The notes: a model not told the origin generated them from the letters alone. Positions 37,107 to 45,881 are shown, numbered from the stretch's first letter. The stretch: DNA of 64,000 nucleotides from Pseudomonas chlororaphis subsp. chlororaphis (GCF_003945765.1 NZ_CP027712.1:1860001-1924000); one strand, 5' to 3'. Numbers and translations: made by a program.

Positions 37107-39284
37107 ATGTGGCGCCAGTTTTATCGATCAGTCAGCAATCCCGAGAGCTTTCTGGGGGATGTCAGTATTCGGCGCCTGATGGGCCTGGCCGCACCGGGTG
37201 AAGCCGGTGCGGGTGGCCTGGCCGGGTTGCGGGTACAGATCGAGCACTGGCGTGACGAGCAGGCCCGGGCTTACCGCGAACTGGCCAGCCAGGCCGCGGA
37301 GCTGGGCAACCAACGGGAATTCGCCGAGGCGCTGCTGGCGCACTCGGCGCCACTGGCCTCGGTATTGGGCTGCTGGTTGCAAGGCATGAGCGCCCCCGGT
37401 GTCTTCGAGGACAGCGCGCAGCTCAAGCTCATGGAGCTGCTGGCCCACGACGTGGGCGTCGGGCGGCCCCTGGCATCGCGCGCCGATCACTTCAAATCGC
37501 TGTTGGTACAGTCGGGGCTGACCGCCTATGCGGTTTCGCCGTTCGAACTTTCCACGCTCCCCGGCCTGCCTGACGAACTGTTCGAATTACCTGCATTGCT
37601 GCAAGCGGTCAGCCGCCGCAGCGATGCCTTTGGCGACACCCTGTGCGGCATCGATTATGCCTGGCGTGCCCTGGGGCTGAGTCCATGGTGGTCGGTGCTG
37701 GATGCGCAGCAGCTGGACGTCCGCCGGCTCGACCTGAACCAGCTGGATGAAACCGCGGGCGACAGTTCGGCGCTGGAAATCTCCCAGTGGGTCTGCGAGC
37801 AGGTCGCCAGCCAGGGCAGCCTTCGCCGCCTGCAACTGGAGGCGGGCGCCCAATGGTTGTTCGCGGCCCTGAAAACCTTCAACGAACGATTGCTGGCGCA
37901 CTGCCGGGCCGCGGTATCGCCCGAGCGCCTGATGGGCAAGATGATCCAGCGCATGGCCCGGGCCGGCGCGGTCTATCACCAGGATTACAAGATGGAAGGC
38001 CGCAGCCTGGCGCAGTGGCTGCGTGAGGCCCAGGTCGACCCCGTGCCGCTGTTGGAAATGCTTTCGCGCAGCCGCCTGATCGTGCCGGGCAATGCCGAGA
38101 AGAGCCTGCTGGTCAATACACTGGTCGCGCCGAACGGGCGCATGTTCCGGATTTTCAGCGAGGCTGACCTGAGCGTCATCCGCAAGTGGATCGATGGCCT
38201 GTCCGGCCCGATCCAGCGTGCGGAAGCTGCCGAAGAACCAGCGCCAACCCCTTGCAATGCAGTGGTTCGGCAGGTACTGGGCGAGAGCATTGCAGAGCAG
38301 GGCCAGTGGCCCAAGAGCTTGCGCGAGGCCTATTTCGTCTTGCAGGGCAGGGCGCTGGCGCCGCGCACCCAGGCTTTTGCCCAGGCTTATGTGACCCGTT
38401 GGCTGGAACAGTCGCGGCGCTCGCTGCAAAGCTCCGAACGCACTTTGCCTGAAGCCTGGAATGTCGGCGTCTTGCGCGAATGGTTGCTGGACAAGCATGA
38501 CCGCCATGGCCAGGAGTTCGAAGAAAGCGACCCGGCGGCCATGCCGTCGCGCGAAGAAATCGTCGACTCCACCCTGCAACTGGCACCGCTGACCCTGATC
38601 GACGGCGCCTGGCTCCAGGGTTTCACCGACCTGACGCTGGCCTCGTCCCATGTCGGCTATGCGCTGTTCCAGACCTATTGGGATGAGCTGGGTAACGGCT
38701 CCTATGCGTTGAACCATCCGAAAATCTACCGCGACGGCCTGCGCCAGATGGGCCTGGAGCTGGCGCCTACCGGTGCCCGCGAGTTCGCCGAGGATGAGCG
38801 GCTGCGCGAGGCGTCGTTCCGCTTGCCGGTCTACTGGCTGTGCCTGGGCAAGTTGCCGGTGACCTTCATGCCGGAAATCCTCGGCATGAACCTGGCGATG
38901 GAGCTGTCGGGGGTGGGCGGCAGCTATCGCTCGGCCCGGCGCTTCCTCAGGCACTACGGCTTCAGCACCGCGTTCGTCGACCTGCACAACACCATCGATA
39001 ACGTCTCCACCGGGCATTCGGCCTGGGCGGTGGACGCCATCGACGCCTACATGCGCCAGGTCGCCGCCTCGAAACCGGCGGAACTGGCAGAGCACTGGCA
39101 GCGGGTCCGCGTCGGCTACGAGTCCCTGGCACCGCAGCCGGACCGCCTGACGTCCTGGTTGCGGCGCCTGGGTATCGGCTCCGCGGGTGCGGTGCTGCCC
39201 CGGAGCAAGACGCGGGGCGAGGACCAGGCGCTGTTTCATCACGAACCTATTGTCCCTGCCGTGCCGGTGGGCGTAACGGCCTGA
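37107..39284 (+). CDS. gvgC: Haem-oxygenase-like di-iron (HDO) protein with large N-terminal region
   Basis: A 725-aa protein starting at ATG 37107 after GGAAGGGAAG. Residues from about 500 onward match the iron-containing redox enzyme (HDO) fold. The metal-ligand candidates are Glu527 and His537 (DELGNG...NHPKIY), Glu590/Glu599 (MPEILGMNLAMEL), and His627, Asp631 and His637 (LHNTIDNVSTGH). HDO enzymes carry out N-oxygenation, C-C cleavage or desaturation with O2. That fits either making the N-O bond or the vinyl group of an aminooxyvinylglycine. The first ~450 residues are helical and not recognised. It is by far the largest protein of the cluster. Confidence 0.82.
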   Translation: MWRQFYRSVSNPESFLGDVSIRRLMGLAAPGEAGAGGLAGLRVQIEHWRDEQARAYRELASQAAELGNQREFAEALLAHSAPLASVLGCWLQGMSAPGVFEDSAQLKLMELLAHDVGVGRPLASRADHFKSLLVQSGLTAYAVSPFELSTLPGLPDELFELPALLQAVSRRSDAFGDTLCGIDYAWRALGLSPWWSVLDAQQLDVRRLDLNQLDETAGDSSALEISQWVCEQVASQGSLRRLQLEAGAQWLFAALKTFNERLLAHCRAAVSPERLMGKMIQRMARAGAVYHQDYKMEGRSLAQWLREAQVDPVPLLEMLSRSRLIVPGNAEKSLLVNTLVAPNGRMFRIFSEADLSVIRKWIDGLSGPIQRAEAAEEPAPTPCNAVVRQVLGESIAEQGQWPKSLREAYFVLQGRALAPRTQAFAQAYVTRWLEQSRRSLQSSERTLPEAWNVGVLREWLLDKHDRHGQEFEESDPAAMPSREEIVDSTLQLAPLTLIDGAWLQGFTDLTLASSHVGYALFQTYWDELGNGSYALNHPKIYRDGLRQMGLELAPTGAREFAEDERLREASFRLPVYWLCLGKLPVTFMPEILGMNLAMELSGVGGSYRSARRFLRHYGFSTAFVDLHNTIDNVSTGHSAWAVDAIDAYMRQVAASKPAELAEHWQRVRVGYESLAPQPDRLTSWLRRLGIGSAGAVLPRSKTRGEDQALFHHEPIVPAVPVGVTA

Positions 39285-39300
39285 ACATCAAGGAGTGTCC

Positions 39301-40344
39301 ATGTCTCTGGTCAATGTGCACAACGAGTGGGATCCGCTGGAAGAAATGATCGTCGGTGTCGCCCAGGGCGCACAGGTGCCGCGACCTGATCGCGGGCTGT
39401 TCGCCCTGGACTACAGTGAGCAGCACGATTACATCGAGGAGATTCCATCCGGCCCCTATCCGCAGCAGGTCATCGAGGAGGCCAGCGAGGACCTGGACGC
39501 CTTTGCCGCCTTTCTGCGTTCCCACGGGGTTATAGTGCGGCGGCCGGACGTCACTGATCATCGCGCGGTATTCGGCACCCCAGCCTGGAAAACCGACGGC
39601 GAATACAACTATTGCCCACGGGATGTGCTGCTGCCCATCGGCCAGACCATCATCGAGGCGCCGATGGCGTTGCGCAGCCGTTACCTGGAGCCGTTCGCCT
39701 ATCGCCGGCACCTGGCCGAATACTTTGCCAGCGGCTCCAACTGGATCTCCGCGCCCAAGCCGCAGCTGCTGGACAGCACCTACCGGATCAACCCCAAGGA
39801 CGGCTCGATCATTGCCAATGACGAGCCGATCTTCGACGCCGCCAACGTAATCCGCATCGGCGAGGACATCCTCTATCTGGTTTCCCGCAGCGGCAACGAA
39901 CTGGGCTGCCAGTGGTTGCAGCGGGTGCTGGGCGAGCGTTACCGGGTGCACCCGGTGAGCGGCGTGTACGACGGCACGCACCTGGATACCACCATCACCG
40001 TGGTCCGCCCGGGGCTGGTGGTGCTGTGTCCGGAGCGTATCCGCAAGGACCAGGTGCCGGCGCTGTTCAAGAACTGGGACATCATCTGGGCGCCGGAAAT
40101 GGTCGACACCGGCTATTGCTGGTCCTACCCGCGCGCATCGATCTGGCAGGGCATGAACTTCATCATGGTCAACCCGGCCCTGGCGGTGATCAACGACCAG
40201 CAGGTGCCGCTGATTCGCGCCCTGGAGAAACACGGTATCGATGTGGCGCCGCTGAAAATGCGCCATGCCCGCAGCCTCAGTGGCGGCTTCCATTGCGTGT
40301 CGGTCGACATTCGTCGCCGCGGCACCCTTGAAGACTATCGTTGA
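39301..40344 (+). CDS. gvgD: Glycine amidinotransferase-family enzyme
   Basis: A 347-aa protein starting at ATG 39301, 5 nt after AGGAG (39291-39295). It is an L-arginine:glycine amidinotransferase homologue with the catalytic set Asp179 (IFDAANV), His227 (DGTHLDTTI) and Cys332 (SGGFHCVSVDIRR). The family transfers the arginine amidino group to an amine, making a guanidino compound and ornithine. 4-Formylaminooxyvinylglycine has no guanidine, and in WH6 two central genes of the cluster are reported as dispensable. This gene and the next are therefore likely to make or export a different product. Confidence 0.88.
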   Translation: MSLVNVHNEWDPLEEMIVGVAQGAQVPRPDRGLFALDYSEQHDYIEEIPSGPYPQQVIEEASEDLDAFAAFLRSHGVIVRRPDVTDHRAVFGTPAWKTDGEYNYCPRDVLLPIGQTIIEAPMALRSRYLEPFAYRRHLAEYFASGSNWISAPKPQLLDSTYRINPKDGSIIANDEPIFDAANVIRIGEDILYLVSRSGNELGCQWLQRVLGERYRVHPVSGVYDGTHLDTTITVVRPGLVVLCPERIRKDQVPALFKNWDIIWAPEMVDTGYCWSYPRASIWQGMNFIMVNPALAVINDQQVPLIRALEKHGIDVAPLKMRHARSLSGGFHCVSVDIRRRGTLEDYR

Positions 40345-40358
40345 GCGGAGCCTGGGGC

Positions 40359-40985
40359 ATGCAGAATCTGGACTACTACGCCGTCATCCTGTTCGCGATT
40401 TCCACCTGCGTGACGCCGGGGCCGAACAACGTGATGCTGATGTCCTCCGGGGTCAACTTCGGCATCAGCCGCACCCTGCGCCACGTCGCGGGCATCAACA
40501 TCGGCTTTCCACTGATGCTGATCGCGGTGGGGCTCGGCGCCGGCGCGGTATTCCATCGTTATCCCAGCCTGCACGACATCCTGCAGGTGGTCGGTGCCCT
40601 GTACATGCTGTACCTGGCCTACCGGATCGCCACGGCGCCCACGGTCGATCTCGACGACCAGGGCGGTCGCCCGCTGGGCTTCACCGGTGCCGCGCTGTTC
40701 CAGTGGGTCAACCCCAAGGCCTGGATCATGGCGGTGGGCGCGGTCCTGGCCTACACCACACCGGTCGGTTCCTACAGTGCGCAGATCCTGCTGATCGCCT
40801 TGATCTTCTTTCTCTTCGGCTCGCCCTGCTCGATGGTCTGGGTGCTGTTCGGACGTTATTTGCGGCGCTTTCTCAGCGAGCCGAACCGGCTGCGGCTGTT
40901 CAATATTTCAATGAGTGTGTTGTTGGTGGTGTCGTTGATTCCGGCATTAAAAAGCCTGCCGGTCTCAAGTTGGTTGCACGGATGA
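40359..40985 (+). CDS. gvgE: LysE/RhtB-family amino acid exporter 1
   Basis: A 208-aa protein starting at ATG 40359 with GCGGAG upstream; an overlapping TTG at 40341 is less likely. It has six predicted spans and the LysE signatures STCVTPGPNNVMLMSSGVNFG and FQWVNPKAWIMAVGA. It is closely similar in motif to the third LysE copy at 45882. It probably exports the product, or a by-product, of the cluster across the inner membrane and so protects the producer. Confidence 0.9.
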   Translation: MQNLDYYAVILFAISTCVTPGPNNVMLMSSGVNFGISRTLRHVAGINIGFPLMLIAVGLGAGAVFHRYPSLHDILQVVGALYMLYLAYRIATAPTVDLDDQGGRPLGFTGAALFQWVNPKAWIMAVGAVLAYTTPVGSYSAQILLIALIFFLFGSPCSMVWVLFGRYLRRFLSEPNRLRLFNISMSVLLVVSLIPALKSLPVSSWLHG

Positions 40986-41014
40986 CGGACTGTGCACAGA
41001 CACAGGGAATTTCC

Positions 41015-41050
41015 ATGGATTGGCATGAAGCTATGAGGATGAGCGTTTAA
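41015..41050 (+). CDS. Possible 11-codon leader ORF before the carbamoyltransferase gene
   Basis: ATG 41015 is preceded by AGGGAA with 5-nt spacing, and the reading frame (MDWHEAMRMSV) ends TAA at 41048-41050, immediately abutting the next ATG. It could couple translation into the carbamoyltransferase gene. Such a short ORF may arise by chance, so it is only a candidate. Confidence 0.3.
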   Translation: MDWHEAMRMSV

Positions 41051-42892
41051 ATGGCTACTTACGTATTAGGGATTTCGGCGTTCTATCACGACAGCGCAGC
41101 AGCGTTGGTGAAGGACGGGGTGCCGGTGGCGGCGGCCCAGGAAGAGCGCTTCACGCGGGTGCGGCACGACGCGGCGTTTCCGGCCAATGCCATCAAGTAC
41201 TGCCTGGACGCCGAGGGTATCGGCCTCGATGAGCTGACCGCCGTGGTCTACTACGAAGACCCGCAGGAAAAGTTCTCGCGGATGATTTCCTCCTTCGCCA
41301 GTGGCGGCATCAGCGGCGCGCGCACCTTCATCAGCACCATGCCGGAATGGATCCGCTGGAAGCTCAATGTGCTCAAGTTCATCGACGAGAAGCTCGAGGA
41401 ACTGGGGCGTGGTACCGGACCGCTCACCATCGCCTCGCAGCATCACCGCTCCCATGCCGCGGCAGCGTTTTTCCCGTCGCCGTTCGAGCAGGCGGCGGTG
41501 CTGTGCATCGACGGCATCGGCGAATGGCATTCGACCACGATCTGGAAGGGCGACGGTTCCAAGCTCGACCTGATGAACTCGATTTCCTATCCGCACTCGG
41601 TCGGCCTGTTCTACTCGGCGTTCACCTATTACTGCGGCTTCAAGGTCGACTCCGGCGAGTACAAGCTCATGGGCCTGGCGCCTTACGGCCGGCCGATCTA
41701 TGCCGACAAGATCCGCAAGGAATTGATCAACATCCGCGCCGACGGTTCCTTCACCCTGAACATGAAGTACTTCGAGTACCTGCGTGGCGAGCGCATGGTC
41801 GGCGAGGCGTTCGAGGAACTGTTCGGCGGTCCGGTGCGCAAGCCGGAGAGCCCGATCACCCAGCGCGAATGCGACCTGGCGGCCTCGGTACAGCAGGTGA
41901 CCGAGGAGGTGGTACTGGGGCTGGCCACCGCGGCCGTGCGGCAGACCGGTTACCGCAACCTGTGTCTGGCCGGTGGCGTGGCGCTCAACTGCGTGGCCAA
42001 CGGAGTGCTCAGCCGTTCCGGACGTTTCGACGCGATCTGGATTCAACCCGCGGCCGGCGACGCCGGTTGTGCCCTGGGGGCGGCCATGGACTATTCGGTC
42101 AAGCGCACCGGGCGCCCGCACCTGGGCAGCAAGAAGCTCGACGCCATGAGCGGCAGCCTGTTGGGGCCGGGCTTTGGCGATGAAGAGATCCAGGCGTTTC
42201 TCGACGCCAACCAGTATCCATACCGGCGCTTCGAGGGTGCCGAGCTGTATGACGAAACTGCGCGGCACCTGGCCGACGGCGCCGTGGTCGGCTGGTTCCA
42301 GGGACGCATGGAGTTCGGCCCGCGAGCCCTGGGTGCGCGCTCGATCCTCGGCGATCCACGCAATCCCGAGATGCAGCGCACCATGAACCTGAAGATCAAG
42401 TACCGCGAATCCTTCCGGCCCTTTGCCCCGGCGGTGCTGGACGAGGACGCCCAGGTCTACTTCGACATCTGCGAGAAGAGCCCGTACATGTTGATGGTTT
42501 CGCAGGTCACCGACTCGATCAAGACCGAGGAATCGCGCAAGCCGGGTGGCCCTGAGCGTGGCCTGGGCAGCATCAACTCGATCCGTTCGCAGCTGCCGGC
42601 GGTGACCCACGTCGACCTGTCGGCGCGGGTGCAGACAGTGACCGAAGAAAACAACGCGCCGTTCACCCATCTGCTGCGCAGTTTCAAGAAGCGCACCGGC
42701 TGCTCGGTACTGGTCAACACCTCGTTCAACGTGCGCGGCGAGCCGATCGTGTGCAAGCCGGAAGAAGCCTACGCCTGCTTCATGCGCACCGAGATGGATG
42801 TGCTGGTACTGGGCAACTTCATTCTCGAGCGCACGACCCAGCCGGAGTTCGTCGAAGAGGTCGACTGGCGCAACGAGATCCCGCTGGACTGA
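41051..42892 (+). CDS. gvgF: NodU/CmcH-type O-carbamoyltransferase
   Basis: A 613-aa enzyme. The N-terminal Kae1/HSP70-like domain shows VLGISAFYHDSAAALV, EERFTRVRHD, HHRSHAAAAFFPSPFEQAAVLCIDGIGEW and LCLAGGVALNCVANG. The C-terminal YrdC-like carbamoyl-adenylate part shows VGWFQGRMEFGPRALGARSIL and NTSFNVRGEPIVC. The family uses carbamoyl phosphate and ATP to carbamoylate a hydroxyl. Since the end product carries no carbamoyl group, it may install a leaving or protecting group (for example on a homoserine-type hydroxyl) that is later lost; that is inference. It abuts a possible 11-codon leader ORF. Confidence 0.92.
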   Translation: MATYVLGISAFYHDSAAALVKDGVPVAAAQEERFTRVRHDAAFPANAIKYCLDAEGIGLDELTAVVYYEDPQEKFSRMISSFASGGISGARTFISTMPEWIRWKLNVLKFIDEKLEELGRGTGPLTIASQHHRSHAAAAFFPSPFEQAAVLCIDGIGEWHSTTIWKGDGSKLDLMNSISYPHSVGLFYSAFTYYCGFKVDSGEYKLMGLAPYGRPIYADKIRKELINIRADGSFTLNMKYFEYLRGERMVGEAFEELFGGPVRKPESPITQRECDLAASVQQVTEEVVLGLATAAVRQTGYRNLCLAGGVALNCVANGVLSRSGRFDAIWIQPAAGDAGCALGAAMDYSVKRTGRPHLGSKKLDAMSGSLLGPGFGDEEIQAFLDANQYPYRRFEGAELYDETARHLADGAVVGWFQGRMEFGPRALGARSILGDPRNPEMQRTMNLKIKYRESFRPFAPAVLDEDAQVYFDICEKSPYMLMVSQVTDSIKTEESRKPGGPERGLGSINSIRSQLPAVTHVDLSARVQTVTEENNAPFTHLLRSFKKRTGCSVLVNTSFNVRGEPIVCKPEEAYACFMRTEMDVLVLGNFILERTTQPEFVEEVDWRNEIPLD

Positions 42893-42926
42893 TCGCTCAC
42901 TCACTTTTTATTCAGGAGACAAGGCC

Positions 42927-43070
42927 ATGCTCAGGTTGCTTTCGTTGTTGATGTTCGCTGTGGTGTTGCTACCGATCGGCTGGGCGCGCCGGATATTCAA
43001 TTCCTCGCGCTTCAGCCAGCGTTTCCATCAAGGCTCGACGGCGTGGGACCACCCGGAAAACACCCGTTAG
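42927..43070 (+). CDS. gvgG: 47-aa small membrane protein, conserved small ORF
   Basis: A 47-codon ORF with AGGAG (42914-42918) upstream of its ATG. Residues 1-20 are hydrophobic (LRLLSLLMFAVVLLPIGWA), followed by a basic stretch (RRIFNSSRFSQRF) and a polar tail, so a single membrane anchor with a cytosolic tail is likely. At 144 nt it fits the second essential sub-150-nt ORF of the WH6 gvg cluster. Small membrane proteins often accompany NodU/CmcH-type carbamoyltransferases in other loci, which suggests a partnership with the preceding gene. Confidence 0.83.
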   Translation: MLRLLSLLMFAVVLLPIGWARRIFNSSRFSQRFHQGSTAWDHPENTR

Positions 43071-43097
43071 GCCGCATAACTGCAAGGGCTCGGATCC

Positions 43098-44420
43098 ATG
43101 TCAACGGTCATCTACAAGAACTTGAATGCCTCACCGATTCTCGCCGTCAATGGCGCTGGGGTCTGGCTTGAGGATGCCTCGGGCAAACGCTACCTCGACA
43201 CGTGCGGCGGGGTAGCCGTTTCCAGCCTGGGACATGGACACCCACGGATCGCCGCGGCCATCGAGCAGCAGGCGAAAAAGCTCAGTTGGGCCCATGCCGG
43301 CAGTTTCACCACGGCCGCCGCCGAGGAGTTGGCGGACCTGCTGGTGGGGGCCTCCGGCGGGTTGGCCAAGGCGCAGTTTCTCTCCGGCGGCTCCGAGGTT
43401 ATGGAGCTGGCGATGAAAATTGCCTACCAGTATCAGTGCGAGCGCGGGCTGCCGGGCAAATCGATCTTTATCTCGCGGCAGCAGAGCTACCACGGCAGCA
43501 CCCTGGGGACCTTGTCGATATCCGGCAACCTGCAGCGTCGCGGGGTATTCGAGCCGTTGCTGGGGGCCGCCGAATTCGTCTCGCCCTGTTATGCCTATCG
43601 CCATCAGGGCGCCGATGAAAGTGACGAGCAGTACGGGACGCGCCTGGCGCTGGAACTGGACGAAAAAATCCGGGCACTGGGCAGCGACAGGGTCGCGGCG
43701 TTTTTCGCCGAGACCGTGGTCGGCTCCACCAACGGCGCGGTGCCGCCGGTGCCGGGTTACTTCCGCAAGATCAAGGCGGTGTGCGAGCGCCACGATGTGC
43801 TGCTGATCCTCGACGAGGTGATGGCCGGCATGGGCCGTACCGGCAGGTTCTTCGCCTACGAGGACGACGGCATCGTGCCGGACATGGTCGCGGTCGGCAA
43901 AGGTCTGGCGGCCGGTTACCAGCCGATCTCGGCGTTGCTGGTCAGCAGCCAGGTGCATGAGGCGATGGCGGGCAACTCCGGGGTGCTGGGCAACGGCCAG
44001 ACCCACGTCAACCATCCGCTGGCCTGCGCCGTTGCGTTGGAGGTGCAGCGGGTCATCGAGGACGAGAACCTGCTGCAGGCCGTGCGCCTGCGCGGCGAGC
44101 AACTGCGCCACGGCCTGCGCGAGTGCCTGGCGCGCTTCGAGCATGTCGGCGATGTGCGCGGACGCGGGCTGTTCGTCGGCGTGGAGTTCGTTCAGGACCG
44201 CGACACCCGCGAGCCCTATCACGGTGGCGGCCGTTACGCCGCGAGCCTCAAGGCGCAGGCGCTGGAACAAGGGCTGCTGATTTATCCGGGCAGCGGAACC
44301 GCCGACGGTGTTCACGGTAACCACGTTCTGTTCGCGCCGCCGTTCATCTCCAGCGAAGCGGAAATCGCCGAAATGGTCGAGCGCTTCACGGCGGTGGTCG
44401 AGGCCTGCCAGCAGGGTTAG
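43098..44420 (+). CDS. gvgH: Class III (omega) PLP-dependent aminotransferase
   Basis: A 440-aa fold-type I aminotransferase with PLP lysine Lys268 (VAVGKGLAAGYQP), PLP-ring Asp239 (LILDEVMAGMGRTG), and the family blocks DTCGGVAVSSLGHGHP and YHGSTLGTLS. It is expected to move an amino group to or from an aldehyde or keto acid intermediate of the vinylglycine pathway, or to act as a beta,gamma-eliminase-like PLP catalyst. The substrate cannot be told from sequence. It follows the 47-aa ORF by 27 nt. Confidence 0.93.
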   Translation: MSTVIYKNLNASPILAVNGAGVWLEDASGKRYLDTCGGVAVSSLGHGHPRIAAAIEQQAKKLSWAHAGSFTTAAAEELADLLVGASGGLAKAQFLSGGSEVMELAMKIAYQYQCERGLPGKSIFISRQQSYHGSTLGTLSISGNLQRRGVFEPLLGAAEFVSPCYAYRHQGADESDEQYGTRLALELDEKIRALGSDRVAAFFAETVVGSTNGAVPPVPGYFRKIKAVCERHDVLLILDEVMAGMGRTGRFFAYEDDGIVPDMVAVGKGLAAGYQPISALLVSSQVHEAMAGNSGVLGNGQTHVNHPLACAVALEVQRVIEDENLLQAVRLRGEQLRHGLRECLARFEHVGDVRGRGLFVGVEFVQDRDTREPYHGGGRYAASLKAQALEQGLLIYPGSGTADGVHGNHVLFAPPFISSEAEIAEMVERFTAVVEACQQG

Positions 44421-44449
44421 CGGGAGGGCGGACCGGGGGTGTTTTCGAA

Positions 44450-45082
44450 ATGTACCAACAGCCAATAGTGGAAAAGACTATGCAGACCATCGAACCATGC
44501 AAGGACAAAGTTCTATTGTCGGTGTGCACCATGGACTGGTGCGATCACGGCGTTGAATTCGCCAAGACGGTTTTTTCCAACCTGGAAGTGTTCTGTTGGG
44601 ACCCGGGCGACCCCTATCCGTATCACCTGGAAGACTGGGAAGGCGACTGGATCATTTCCTATCGTGGCGACTTCATCTTCCCGCCGAGTATCTATCAGCG
44701 GGCCCGCAAGGGCGCAATCAACCTGCACCCGGCGCCGCCCAAGTACCGCGGCCTGGGCAGCCAGCACTACGCGATCTACTACCAGGACGAAACCTACGGC
44801 TCGACCTGTCATCACCTGGCGCCCTCGGTGGACAGCGGCGACATCATCCATGTTGCGCGTTTCAACATCGCCCCGGCGGAAACCGCGTCTTCGCTGCGCC
44901 TGCATGTCGGCGCCTATTGCCTGCAGCAGTTCATCCACCTGTTGACCGACTACATCCTGCAAGGCCGTCCGCTGCCGGTTTCGCCCGAACGCTGGGGCGA
45001 GCGGCTGTACAAGCAGTCCGAACTCAAGCCCTGGATGGAAAAGATCCGGGCCGAAGAACCCGATCATCGCTGCTTCAAGTAA
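44450..45082 (+). CDS. gvgI: Formyltransferase (10-formyl-THF-dependent type)
   Basis: A 210-aa protein with the formyltransferase catalytic triad Asn91, His93 (INLHPAPPKYRG) and Asp128 (PSVDSGDIIH), at the spacing usual for GART/Fmt-type enzymes. ATG 44450 follows GGGGGTG; an alternative ATG is at 44480. It presumably N-formylates an aminooxy (or hydroxylamine) intermediate, giving the formyl group of 4-formylaminooxyvinylglycine. The N-terminal formyl-THF binding part is shorter than in methionyl-tRNA formyltransferase. Confidence 0.9.
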   Translation: MYQQPIVEKTMQTIEPCKDKVLLSVCTMDWCDHGVEFAKTVFSNLEVFCWDPGDPYPYHLEDWEGDWIISYRGDFIFPPSIYQRARKGAINLHPAPPKYRGLGSQHYAIYYQDETYGSTCHHLAPSVDSGDIIHVARFNIAPAETASSLRLHVGAYCLQQFIHLLTDYILQGRPLPVSPERWGERLYKQSELKPWMEKIRAEEPDHRCFK

Positions 45083-45162
45083 CGAGGAGGGATGCCGGCC
45101 CGCGCGGGGCGGCATCCCGGTTGGTAAACCCTGCTCCCGCGACTTCTACGAGAGACCGTCAA

Positions 45163-45792
45163 ATGTTTGATTTATCGAGCTTTGGTGCTGCTATGGCCGT
45201 TTATGTCATCGGAACCGCCAGCCCTGGCCCGGGTAACCTGGCTATTGCCAACACCTCGCTCAGCTACGGGCGTACCCCGGGGTTGGCGCTGGCGGCCGGG
45301 GTCATTTCCGGTTCGTTGTGCTGGGGCGCGATGACGGCCGCGGGCGTCTCGGCCTTGCTGATGTCCAACACCCAGGTGCTGGTCTGGCTGAAGATCCTCG
45401 GCGCCTGCTATCTGTTGTGGCTGGCCTACAAATCCATCCGCAGTGCCCTGAGCTCGAGCGCGGTCAACCTCAACCGCGCCCGGGCCAAACAGAGCCGCAC
45501 GCTGGGGTTCTATCTGCAAGGGTTGGGCATCCACCTGACCAACCCCAAGGCGGCCCTGACCTGGTTCACCGTGACCACCGTCGGTCTCAGCGCCACGGCG
45601 CCATCCTGGGCCAGTTTTGTGCTGGTGGGCAGCTGTGCGGTCGCCGGTTTCGTGATTTTCTGCGCCTATGCCCTGGCTTTTTCCGCGCGTTCGGCGGAGC
45701 CGTTTTTCGTCCGCACGCGCAAGGCTTTCGGCCTGGTCTGCGGCGCGTTCTACGCGATGGTCGCCGCGGGCTTCATCGGGTCCTTGCTGTAA
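45163..45792 (+). CDS. gvgJ: LysE/RhtB-family amino acid exporter 2
   Basis: A 209-aa, six-span exporter. The N-terminal signature is ASPGPGNLAIANTSLSYGRTPGLALAAG, differing from the TPGPNN form of the other two copies, so it belongs to another LysE subgroup. Further motifs are LGACYLLWLAYKSIR and HLTNPKAALTW. The start at 45163 follows GAGAG. It probably shares export of the cluster product with its neighbour. Confidence 0.92.
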   Translation: MFDLSSFGAAMAVYVIGTASPGPGNLAIANTSLSYGRTPGLALAAGVISGSLCWGAMTAAGVSALLMSNTQVLVWLKILGACYLLWLAYKSIRSALSSSAVNLNRARAKQSRTLGFYLQGLGIHLTNPKAALTWFTVTTVGLSATAPSWASFVLVGSCAVAGFVIFCAYALAFSARSAEPFFVRTRKAFGLVCGAFYAMVAAGFIGSLL

Positions 45793-45881
45793 GCGTGGAT
45801 AAGCCTCGCCCGTGGCGATCGCCGGGGCGAAAACAATGACTCAGGGCTCTGTTCGGAGCATGTACTTCTCAGGATGACTGT

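Noticed and set aside
36933..43070. Lanthipeptide or other classical RiPP system around the small ORFs
   Set aside because: No dehydratase, cyclase, radical SAM, YcaO or protease gene is present, and the enzymes match an amino acid pathway instead.
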